Source: Thelephora terrestris (taxonomy: Eukaryota; Basidiomycota; Agaricomycetes; Thelephorales; Thelephoraceae). From it: DNA of 64,000 nucleotides. Each line of letters starts with the position of its first letter. Position 1 is the first letter of the stretch. Positions 33,890-43,538 of the stretch are shown here, piece by piece. Position numbers and translations under genes: made by a program. The notes beneath the pieces are model-generated. The model worked only from the letters and a program-made list of their open reading frames with translations, searched no databases and was not told where the DNA came from. The DNA lies in the NCBI GenBank assembly GCA_015956445.1, contig WIUZ02000008.1, positions 310,001 to 374,000 of the forward strand. Direction: 5' to 3'.

Positions 33890-35092
33890 ATGCCACGAGT
33901 CGCCTACCGCTCTGTCTCTCACCGCCTCACTCCCTCTCCTGTTCAGGAGAACAGTTACAACTACGACCGCCATCCTCACGCTCGTGGGGATCGCTCCCGT
34001 CCATACCCTACTTTGGGGAGTGTTATGGACCGCTCCGCTACTGCCGATCCCGATGAGGGATTTACCGACTTAGGTAGGGGCGTATTCAAATCTTGTTTGT
34101 AGATTTGAATTAACTCCTTTATAGGGTTTAGGGACTTCGTCCAAGCTTCTCGCAGGGTGTCTCGGCGCAAGTTGGCGCGCATCGAGACCAATCCCTATGC
34201 GTCGGAACTCCTTTCCCGGGGTGTTGACGTCACCCACGAGTCTATGGAGACTCTGGGTTCCATCTTGGATACTGGCATTACTCATACGAATAATGTTGGT
34301 ACCATGTTGATGGACGAGTTGGCTTATGCCCAAACTCGGATTGACACGAGGAAGGATGAGACGAAGAAGCTGGAGGAGTGGAAGGAAGCTACCCAGGACA
34401 TTATGCATGGACAGGAGGATTCGATTGTTCGGCAGTCGGCCGATATCGACTTGTTGAAGGGAGAGTTAACAACTCTCAAGGACTTGGTTCGGGCTTTGGT
34501 CACTAAGACCGGAGAATTGGAGGACGATAAGGTAAGGGATTGGGGTAGAAGACCTTTTGATGTTTTCTAACCCAATTCTTTTTAGGTTCGCCTTACTCGT
34601 CGTATCACTGAATTGGCCGGAGAAGTCCGAGAGTTGCAGAGGAGGTGTTCGGAGCCGGAGGTCCGTATTGAGGAAGAAGAGCCGATGATTCCAGCGCGGG
34701 CCGAGTCGCCACCAGCTCGTTTCGTGGTCCCGGTCGAAGGTCGGTTGGTTCCCGTGGATGACGAAGTCCTTGAGATTGGGAGCGACGAGTTCTATCAGAA
34801 CTTGGGAGTAGTTCGTCATGATACTCCTCGTCCAGGTATGAGAAGGACTCCTCTCATCACCGTTACCGACTATACTCAACCGAGAGGCCGTTGGCCAGTT
34901 CAGGACTTTGATCCGTACGCCGAGATTGTTCCTGATTCGGAGCCGAACTCCGATACTGAGGACGGTCTTCCAAATTACGATGACCTGTCTGATGTGGATC
35001 CGAACGAGATCCGGCAGAGGAACTGGGCGGATGAAGAGTTGGTGAGGGCGGCGTTAGAGCAGGTGCAGAGGATTCGTAGGGATCTTGATTAG
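33890..35092 (+). CDS. Element-encoded coiled-coil protein (intact copy C)
   Basis: Exons 33890-34073, 34125-34531 and 34586-35092 join in phase to 365 aa. Exon 1 encodes an arginine- and tyrosine-rich head (MPRVAYRSVSHRLTPSPVQE). Exon 2 encodes a long heptad-rich helix (ELAYAQTRIDTRKDETKKLE, then LLKGELTTLKDLVRALV). Exon 3 continues the helix (ELAGEVRELQRRCSEPEVRI) and then an acidic, proline-rich tail ending ALEQVQRIRRDLD. No protease, reverse transcriptase, integrase, zinc knuckle or nuclease motif is visible. The shape recalls a Gag-like assembly protein, but that is inference. The introns argue against recent retroposition of a spliced message. Confidence 0.75.
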
Positions 35093-35648
35093 ATCTCTTC
35101 ATTAGATAATCCTCTTGTGTGCTCGTATACTAGTTGGCTTCGGAATTGATTTCCTTCCTTATCTATTGCGCGTGATCCATGGTCGTTAAACATAATGGTT
35201 TTCGTAAGTCCAATCCAAGGGTCAGATTAATAAGCCGGTTGACTTCTGCGAGAGGTCAGCACTCGACACTTATTAATACATCCCTTGTTGTCGGTAGCCT
35301 GAATATCTACTAGTCTTCAGGAGGCAACGGAGGGCCAGGTAGGGGGGATCTTGATAAAGGTCCGCCGGTACATGTTCACGTATTATACCTCGGGTCTTCT
35401 GGGGTATCTTGACTAGTAGCACGTTCCACGTATTGGACTTTGAATCGTTAATCATAGAGCATATGGCATAATAAACAGTTTACCGCCATGTTTAGGGCAG
35501 GGCACCACTGACATAGTGGTGATGAGACGTTGAAAAGAGGGTTAAAAAAGGGGGTAAACGGCGAAATCATCACAGAGGGTATAGAAACATTGCAAAACGT
35601 CGCGAGGGAAAGGGACGTAGGGAATGTTGCTGCCGAGTACTCCAGAGA

Positions 35649-36307
35649 ATGGAGGCATGTCACCGTTCCATTGTTGTGGAACAGGTACTGTTCAACAAGC
35701 GCAGTCGCTATGGGGAACTTGAGCATCCCATCAAGAGGGAGTTGTGGGCCACCTTGGAGCAAGGGGTCTACGACCAGAACAAGTTGGAGCATGGGGCCAC
35801 CGTTCCTTGTGCCATTTGTCACGCCACCGTTGTCACCACACTACTGTGGTTGCTTGTTCAAGAGGGGGAAAGCCAGGTAGGTTTTCCGTTTGGATATACA
35901 AGTATGACTCTCGTTAGCCAAACTGCCTAGGTTGAACGTTTGGAGCACGAGGTGAAGGAGGTGAAGGCCAACGCCCTTCATTTGTCTTCCAAGGGTATCC
36001 TGATGAAGGAGACCATGGCCGAGTTCCAGAAGAAGACGAACAAAGCATTGGAGGCTATGGTAGCTAACCATCAAGAACTGGTTGCAGGCTTGGGCGTTTG
36101 GGACGACAACATGAGGGGTGCTTTGTATAGGAGGGACGATTGCTTGGATAGGCACTCGAAGAAGATTGGGGAAGATAGTAACAGGGTAACACCGCCTTCT
36201 TCTTTCAATTGTGAAAGATGAAAGCTAACATTATCTAGGTCGATGAACTTGAGGACAAGATTGATGTGTTGACAGCGATGGTCGAGTCCCTTCAGGACAA
36301 GATGTGA
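35649..36307 (+). CDS. Coiled-coil gene of TGTCAG unit F
   Basis: Exons 35649-35876, 35931-36185 and 36239-36307 join in phase to 183 aa. It opens MEACHRSIVVEQVLFNKRSR, has a short hydrophobic CAICHATVVTTLLWLLVQ segment, then a long helix (VERLEHEVKEVKANALHLSS, VDELEDKIDVLTAMVESLQD). Size, exon number and helical content resemble the element-C gene but the sequence differs. TATA-like GGGTATAGAAAC stands upstream, directly at the insertion point of element C. Function unknown. Confidence 0.55.
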
Positions 36308-36309
36308 CG

Positions 36310-36840
36310 CTGCGACAAGTCGCCTCGATTGGTGGGTCAAGGTTCGGCCACAGATCCTTATGAATTGGAGTACGCCGACAAGGTGGTCATTCCATCTCCC
36401 AATCCGTCATCCTATGTCGCAAAAAAAATAACGAAATTATGATGTATTATAATCCACTTTAAGCGAATTTTCGGGCTGATTAATTATATTTGAATCCAAT
36501 CAAAGAGGTCGAACTATAATTCAACTTTAATCGAACTTTAATTTGATTGTCGTTGCACTTCAATTGGCTGCTGAGAATAATGATTAAATTGTAATCTGAT
36601 TTTGGTTCAACGTTAATTTGGTTCGTGTCGCACGGTAATCAGCCACGGAGGATGACAATTCGATTATCATCCATTTCCAGTTGACGGCAATTAGTCACAG
36701 AAAACAATAATTCGATTATAACTCATTTCAATTCCTGACCGGAATCTTGTGGGAACAATGACAATCCAAATATAATTCAATCTTAACACTGTCTACGAAA
36801 TGTTCAGATTGTGGAATAACACTTGTACCAGATGAGAGGA
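36310..36840. other. AT-rich spacer
   Basis: AT-rich tract with recurrent AATTTGATT, ATAATTC and CGATTAT motifs at irregular spacing and no gene. It has the look of decayed, partly periodic repeat DNA and separates the element cluster from the next gene. Confidence 0.5.
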
Positions 36841-36843
36841 TGA

Positions 36844-38559
36844 TTATTGACGCGCCCGACGATTCCTAGTGTTTGGTTTTGCAGCTACTGCGGTGTTGCC
36901 CTCGCCTTCTACAAGAATGTTCACAGTGACTTGGCTCGTGCCATTCTTTCGGGGGCGAGTCTTCTTTGCTTGTGGAACAACTTCAGGCTGAGTGACAACA
37001 GTGGTAGGCAAGACATCTGGTTCAGCTGGGCGCAGAGAAGGGGGAGTGACAACGGTGGTGGGCGAGACATCTGGTTCAGCTTGGCATGGAGAAGGAGGGA
37101 GGGGCGGTGATGCTGGATCTGGTCCTGGGGATGATGATGGGGGAGGTGCACTGTCTAGATTCCCTGTGACAATGATAGAATGGGTGAGAGGTGTGTTGAG
37201 ATGAACCAATGAGAGACAAACCGGATTCCCCCCATAGTTCGGCTCTCATTTCGTCCTCCTCAGCATTGTCATGCAGATCAGCATTGTCGTCATCGCCTGT
37301 AAAATCAGCTGGGGAAGATGAGATGCCCAGAACCTCCCAGTTTAGCTGCTTGAAGGTGGCGGTCATTCCAGGGGACTCGAAGTTAACAAGCATAAACTGC
37401 TTGTAGTGGTTGAAGTCTTCATGATACTTGATGTGAGTCTCAGCCCCAACTTCTTGAAACAAAAGGTCATCAGAAAGGATGAAGCGTGCCTAGGAAGAGA
37501 ACATTAGTTGAAATGCTGGAGTGTGCGGAGTTCGTACTCACCAAGACTGCTGCCAGTGCGACCGATCCGGCAGTTAAAGATTTAAGCTCAAGGCGAGCAG
37601 CGAGGGGCTTCGGACCAGAGCGTGCTGTCCCAGGTGCGCAAGTCACTGACGTCGGACCAAGGAATATTGCCTTTAATATCTATCAAAATAATCAGGGATC
37701 GAAATTAAAAAAAAAATCGAAACTAACTCACATTGACAACGGTTGAACTGCGGAATATGTTGTTCCCGATGATGACACCATCCTTGTACAGGACTGATGG
37801 ATACCTTGGATAATGTTCGCCTGGCTTCTTTGGATTTCGCAATAGGTCCATAATCGCCGGAACCTCCGAACGCTTGTGGCCCTTGGCAAAAACCCCTGGC
37901 CCCACACTGACTGGGAAAATGTCCCGTGCATGCCTGCGGATGTTGCTGATGAAGTAAGACCGCATCGATTCTGCGCCATCAAGAAACTAAAAGGCATGAG
38001 CACAAGAATCTTCTTGGAAGGTGATGGTTACACATACCTTTGTGGCAAAGAACGGAGAAGCCTCGAGGGACCTGTGAAAGCGGAGGGGAACGAAGGTATA
38101 CACCTCTGCAATTATCGCGTCGCGCTTTGTTTGCTCATTGCTATAGCGCTGAGCGTGCCAAGGGCCAATTGAGCGGAGGCTCTCGGGAAAGGGTTGGGAG
38201 AGGTGGGCAGGGCGTGGCCATATCTCATAGAGAACACAGAACGAACGACCGAGTTGGTCAAACTCGTCTGCATGGCACTGAAGGGGATTGGAGTGGGTGG
38301 AGGCCAAGGTGGAGGTATTGGTGCTTGTGCTCGGGCTCATACCAGATGTGAACTTTCGGAGTTGATGCCGGAATTCTGCATTCTCGATCTGCAATGACTA
38401 TAGGGCAAGTGAGTAGGTGTGTGTACAGGAGACGCTGAGTACATTCACCTTGACAAGCTCATTGAGCTCCTCAGTACTGTAGGGTGAGACAACAGAGGAG
38501 GGATTCTCATCAAGGTCTTCAGACGTGTCGGTGTGATCACTAGTGTTGGTGGAAGCCAT
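36844..38559 (-). CDS. Conserved hypothetical protein (agaricomycete type)
   Basis: Read from the ATG at 38559: an exon with MASTNTSDHTDTSEDLDENP and a short helix, then QIENAEFRHQLRKF, then a globular region with LYEIWPRPAHLSQPFPESLR, YFISNIRRHARDIF, FAKGHKRSEVPAIMDLL and YPSVLYKDGVIIGNNIF, then SLTAGSVALAAVLV, FILSDDLLFQEVGAETHIKY and an acidic, then proline-rich tail ending in a basic patch (NTRNRRARQ) at 36844. Introns of 50-60 nt keep the frame throughout. I know similar unnamed proteins from mushroom genomes, often near transposons, but no function. It is intact amid relics. Confidence 0.7.
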
Positions 38560-39360
38560 TGGGGATGCTCAGTGTTGCTTCCATGGCCTTATATGTGGGA
38601 GGCTTACATTCCGCTTATCCTATTTACGGCCGGAACTTTGAACACGTTCCAGCGCCCAGACTGAAACTCCTCATGTGCACTTGGACTTCCCAGAACTGCA
38701 CGGCGTGTATGACACATGGGCGGGTGAATGGTCGCATCATGGTGGAGGGTGACCTGAGCATTTGCGTAAATATTTATCACTGCACAGAACAGATAAACAT
38801 AATACTTCACGAGGCTGGCTGTTCCAGCCATGCACGAGGTTCAAGGATTGGGGTTTTGAATGGGTCTGGGCCTTTGGGTGGAAGGTGGTTTACGTGTGCA
38901 TTCGCAGTGAAGCGGGTGAAAGAGCATGGAAGACACGATGGAGACAGGAGAGGTGATGGAAGCAGATAAGCGGTGATGGTGAGAATGGGGATGACAAATA
39001 AAGAGAGAACGTCGTTGCCCAAGCTCCGTGAGAGGCCGAATAGCATTGCCTGTAAGCTTGGTAGAGTCATCCAGGACTAATCGGTGTGATTGCAACGACG
39101 GCGGCAGCCCATCTTGAGATACATACTTCACCCGACGAGGCAGAGACGAGCCACTTGCAACCCGGGCAACCTGGGCGCCCTCAAAACAGCAGTACCTGAA
39201 GCCGCGTGATAAAGAACACTTAGGGCGAAGAGAAACAGCAAGACAGATTACAGAAGTACGAAGTAAGGCAGGTAGGATCAACGGCAGAATACTGTAGGGA
39301 AGGGAAATGGATTAGCAAGACGTAGAGAGGAACAACAGCGCATAAACTCACGGGGTGACT
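38560..39360. other. No gene assigned; possible transporter relic
   Basis: The minus strand near 39100-39200 reads SLPRRVKYVSQDGLPPSLQS, which faintly recalls a permease loop, but without neighbouring membrane segments. No convincing gene. Confidence 0.3.
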
Positions 39361-39632
39361 CAGGCACCGAATCCGTAGAGGATTCAACCAGAACTATGCA
39401 AGGCGTAGACGACATTGAGAGCGGCAATGGTCTTGCGCTTGGCATGTTCGGTGTAGGTGACAGAGTCACAGATGACCTTACGAACAGAAGGTTAAAAAGT
39501 GTAGTGGCAGAGGTATTGAATGACAACATACTTTCTCCAAAAAGATATTGAGTACACCACGGGTGTCTTCGTAGATCAGGTCAGAGATACGCTTGACACC
39601 ACCACGACGGGCAAGGCAACGGATGGCGGGCT
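39361..39632 (-). pseudogene. Histone H4 pseudogene (C-terminal two thirds)
   Basis: Exon 39532-39632 reads [16 protein letters not shown] and [17 protein letters not shown]. After an intron, 39384-39476 reads [15 protein letters not shown] and [11 protein letters not shown]. These are histone H4 with changes at invariant sites (two Arg to Cys), and a TGA at 39384 stands in place of the arginine before LYGFG. The first exon of H4 is absent: upstream sequence is unrelated. Histone H4 tolerates almost no change, so this is a dead, rearranged copy. Confidence 0.85.
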
Positions 39633-39639
39633 CTGAATT

Positions 39640-41400
39640 ACAAACCAACCCCGAGGAACACAAGAGCCGGTACAGGCCCAAGCACGAACTGGGACATGGC
39701 GCCGAATGGCGTTGGGGCACAGGACAGCATTGCTACTGCCCTGTGTATGCTGGTCATGGCTGGATTGAGCATTCCAGTGTATCTGTTTTGTTGTTGTCGG
39801 GCGACCGCACGCGTTGGAGATGCCGTTTCGTCGTAAGAGATGACGGAGTATGAGCCATCATCGGGGAGTGTCTCCTGGATCAAGGCCATCGCGCCGCATG
39901 AACTCGGGCGGTTATGGACAGCCGGGGTTGTTGAGCATACGTAGGGGGAGGAGATACTCGCAAGCGACGAGCCCATATCCATCTCCATATGGGGACGACG
40001 ATCGGCCGTTGACGGGGAATCAAGGCAAGGACCGAAGTCGAGAGATTGGGCTCCCGCGTTCGAGAAGCATGATCAACATCCATCACCCGGAATACTCGTA
40101 CAGCCCAACACACGCGTCTGGCGACTTTGCGTCCTCGGCGGGGTAAGGTGAGGCATGGCCAAAGGGCACGAGACCGGGAACAAGCGCAAGTTCGCTGAGC
40201 ACAACGACCATGGGATCGCCTGAGATGGGGACTCCACCGGTTACGCGTGGAGGACACCATGAAGAGTACGAGGCGGACGTGAGCTGGTATAAGTGTTTAC
40301 TTTGCACACATGTTCCGTTCGCATTGGTTCTTTTTTATCTGTCGGATGCGCTCATGATTAATTATCGGAACGACAACCACAGAAAAGGTGAACTTTACTG
40401 ACATTCAGGTGGGGTGGGGTTCCAACGACCAGACCAAGCTACAGGGCCTAGTAAACAGTAACCCTCCTGGAGCTCGTCTCTCCGTCCAACGGCCTGCTTG
40501 ACACCGACCGGAACGACACCCTGATGCACCTTTAAAATCTCCTAAGCGGGATTGGGAGGTCTTCTCCAACCTGTCCGGTCTGACAGAGGCGATGTCTTCT
40601 TGCTCCGGTTCAATGCGTGACAGCGGCTCTCCTCCCTGCGCCTCGAAGGTCCGGTTCCGTGAAAGGGGTTGAGTGACAGGTCGGAAATCTTCACCATCAT
40701 CACGATACCTAGTCGCGCGAGACGGAAGCCGAACGATAGGCTGTGTTGGCCACTGTGGGAGGCGGGAGGGGAAGAGCAAGCAATTGGTTCCACGGCTACG
40801 TCTTCCTTCCGGACTACACTCTGTCCGAAGACAATTCGCCGCGGCCAAAGTTGGCAAGAACGGCGGAGACACCGCTCGTCGAGGGAGTGTAAAGACGGGA
40901 AGGGGTGGCGACGTAAGACCCCTGGAGTGGGAGTGTAGGTTGGATAGTTGGGAGACAGAAAGAGGAGGCCGACACCTGAGGTACACGGGCACTGGGAATA
41001 TGGAGTGACGGAAGGGAAAAGAGGATGAGGTGGATGGCTGACGCCCGCGACAACTTGTTGATCCGGCGTCACAAAACAGGATCTCCTGTTCTCCCAGATA
41101 CATCTTGTGCAACGTTTCAACGCTTCTGCCTGGACTCACACACGCACAAGAATATGGCAATAAAACACAGGGGCGCCCTCCAACCTGGGTTTAGAATTAG
41201 TGGTGGCAAACCGGCTTCACAGAGTTCGCCTCGAGGACAATCTACAAAGTGAAGACTGATCCATCCTCTGCTGTAGTGGTTTTGCCTAACGGCACCACAA
41301 TCCCTCCTTACAAGGGAAGTTGTCTAATTTAATGTACAATGTGAGTACTTTTCTCAAAAACGCTCCCCTTCCAGCCTCTCGTTGATCTGATATGGACAAC
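39640..41400. other. Open but unassigned sequence
   Basis: Long frames lie open on both strands (minus 40405-41160, plus 39850-40146 with a Ser/Tyr/Pro-rich composition), helped by high G+C. No frame shows a family I recognise and I cannot choose between strands. Confidence 0.3.
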
Positions 41401-41439
41401 AAGCCCAAGGCCAAAAGGTCTGTCGTCTCCCCACTCAAC

Positions 41440-42560
41440 TGGGCCAACGCCCTGCATGTACTGGAGGTAAAAGCGTACGATAGCGCTATATGCAACGGAG
41501 AGCACATTTCCCAAGGACCTTGATAACGACTATAGCAAAACGTCGCAGCAGCAGACCGGAACGCCTCCCTACATGTCAAAGGAGTTGCTAAAGGGAGCGA
41601 GTGTCACTCACCTGTATCGACATGACCTCAAATCGCTCTTCTCCGTCATGTTGCTGATGTGCGGGCGCCACGAGTTGGCTCATGAGAAATTAGGGTCCAC
41701 AACGAGACCATCGCAGATGGTCATGCGAGGGAGAGATCGACCGTATCAGGATTGGTTCAACAAACAGAACTATGTCAAACTAGGAAAGTACAAATCTGAT
41801 TTTTTTGCGGCATCAGAGCCCATCAAGTTGTCTCCATGCTTCAAGGACTTTCGTGCACGGTTACGGACCCTCCAATTCTGATTCGGAGAGGGATTCTCCT
41901 TCAAGGATATCTATGTGAGGAAACAGGAAATGGAACAGGAAAGACGGCAGTATTATGGAACTTCTGCAGGTGAGGTCGACAACTCGTTTGACAATAACTC
42001 GTTCGAGGACGAAACATCGGAGGACCACATCGACTGCTCTTCCTTCATTGAACCAGTCCATCGGCTATCCAGAGAACTTGAAGGGCTCATCATCCGCTAC
42101 GACCCCAAAGCGATTCCGATTCCAACCCCGACCAACGTGATCAAAGATAGCGCTATATACGACGGAGAGCGCATACCCAGGTTGATTGTCAATGGTAAGC
42201 ATGTGCCAAGTTCCCACCGTGGTGGGTGCTGACTTATGTGGGGAACAGGTGTTGATCCGATTTCGAAATGCAGGAGTTCCCTCAGGCAGAAAAGTGGATC
42301 TACTCCCCCTACCATGTGGACAACCGGTTCCGAATCTTCTTTGCCTAAGAAACGACGTCCTGAGGGACCAGATGCAAACAGTCAGCGGGCGCCAAAGAAG
42401 AGCAAGACGGCATCCAACTTGGTTTGGCCTCATGAAAGAAGTTCTTCTGTGCCAGCTCCAGAAACCCAAACTCAGGCCAACCTGGCCCTTCAAATCAGCC
42501 ATTACCTCTTGGAAATGTTCTCTGTCCCTCTGCTTCACTCGGCTAGGCGATTCTGACAAC
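41440..42560 (+). pseudogene. FunK1-type protein kinase relics
   Basis: 41554-41880 reads GTPPYMSKELLKGASVTHLY followed by RHDLKSLFSVMLLMC and DPYQDWF-like RPYQDWFNKQNYVKLGKYKS, the C-lobe of a FunK1 kinase. A TGA at 41879 interrupts it; the usual C-terminal region with EDETSEDHIDCSSF follows to about 42050. A segment containing the motif DSAI(Y/C)xGE occurs twice (about 41473 and 42147), so two copies are partly fused. The tail at 42480-42556 (LALQISHYLLEMFSVPLLHS) resembles the FunK1 N-terminal region. No complete kinase. Confidence 0.65.
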
Positions 42561-43538
42561 CTAGATAGAGTGCCGAACGTCTGCCACAGATCACCTCAAA
42601 CCTCTCGTATTTCAAGTCCGTGGGGTCGGGTTTGTTGATGATGTAAGAATGCATCCCAGAGTGTGTCGTAATGGGCTCTGAATACGTCTCCTGCTCCTTC
42701 TCGTAGGTGCCTTCCATGAGGTCCTGAGCGGAAAGCTTGTTTGGATTGGAGGGCAGTGGCTTGAAGGAATGTCAGATGCTCCAGGAGCAAACTTCAGCAA
42801 CTGCTGGTGATGACCAGGGATCTTGAAGAATCTGAGGATGGATCTGTTGAGGATTTGATTTCCGCTTCCTGTTCTTTGCTTATCTGTCCTAACTCTGTCA
42901 TTGTCAAGACTATCAGAACTGACAGATATGTGAACAAATTTTTTCTTTGCCCTGACCAACCACCACCAACATCGACCAACACTGCTCCACCACCCCTTGC
43001 ACAGTTCAGTGCCTACTCTCTTCATCGCACCTGGCTCACACCCTTGGTGACCTTTGCTGCTCTCTACCTGTTGCAGAGACTGAGGACCCGGTTCCCCTGG
43101 ACACTGCCTCTTCATCTCTGCCTTCATGATTGCTTCCAAGGCCATCTGTGATGACACTTATACAAACAAGTCCTGGTGTATCATCTGCTGCGCTCAACGA
43201 GCCTGAGGAAGGCCCTTTTCCACAAATCCATGGCAAATGCCTCGAGTGCTTGTTATTCTTGGCCCCAGACCACAATGCTAGGGCTTGTAATGTTTGCAAT
43301 CAGTGGCAACATGGTCATGAGCTTTATCTGCAATACTGTCTCCATCAATATGCAAAATCAGCATGTCTTTTCTGTGTACTCTCCTTTCTCTGGTTGCAAT
43401 GTCATTGAAAGAAAACCAAGCACACTGAGTGATGCAGACTTTGTGGCACAGAACTTCCATGTAGAAACGAGTCATACTTTCTTGACACTATGGCTATTGG
43501 AAAGTCCCTGCTACAAGTAAAGAAGAAAGAACAACAAT
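42561..43538. other. No gene assigned; 3' flank of the Plavaka gene
   Basis: CpG-poor sequence with several medium frames. A plus-strand stretch near 43160-43300 is rich in Cys and His (KSWCIICC, HGKCLECLLFLAPDHN) but no known finger pattern emerges. It may be a second gene or the terminal region of the Plavaka element. Confidence 0.3.

Larger units (their letters stand above)
33174..35574 (+). mobile_element. Gene-bearing TG...CA element C (intact)
   Basis: It is 2401 bp long, TGTCAGGCCG...AAATCATCACA, flanked by the duplication GAGGG (33169-33173 and 35575-35579). It contains a promoter with TATA, an intact three-exon gene and a 480-bp 3' region. The first and last bases fit the TG...CA ends used by retroviral-type integrases, or the TGTNR ends of Ginger-type DNA transposons, but there are no long terminal repeats and no clear terminal inverted repeats. 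Confidence 0.88.
32257..36420 (+). mobile_element. TGTCAG-type unit F with a 183-aa coiled-coil gene, split by element C
   Basis: It begins TGTCAGCGTCAATG at 32257, carries a strongly purine-biased leader, is interrupted at 33174-35574 by element C and resumes with GAGGGTATAGAAACATTG, a TATA-like sequence 70 bp before its gene at 35649. The right end is not defined and no target duplication could be found. The plan (TGTCAG, leader, TATA, small spliced gene) repeats that of units A, B, C and E. Confidence 0.45.

Noticed and set aside
38841-39281. A possible amino-acid permease relic on the minus strand (KYVSQDGLPPSLQS).
   Set aside because: Only one short loop-like match and no membrane segments nearby; too weak to list as a gene.
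40405-41160. A 251-codon open frame on the minus strand.
   Set aside because: Arg/Ser/Pro-rich composition of high-G+C non-coding DNA, equally long frames on the other strand, no conserved motif.
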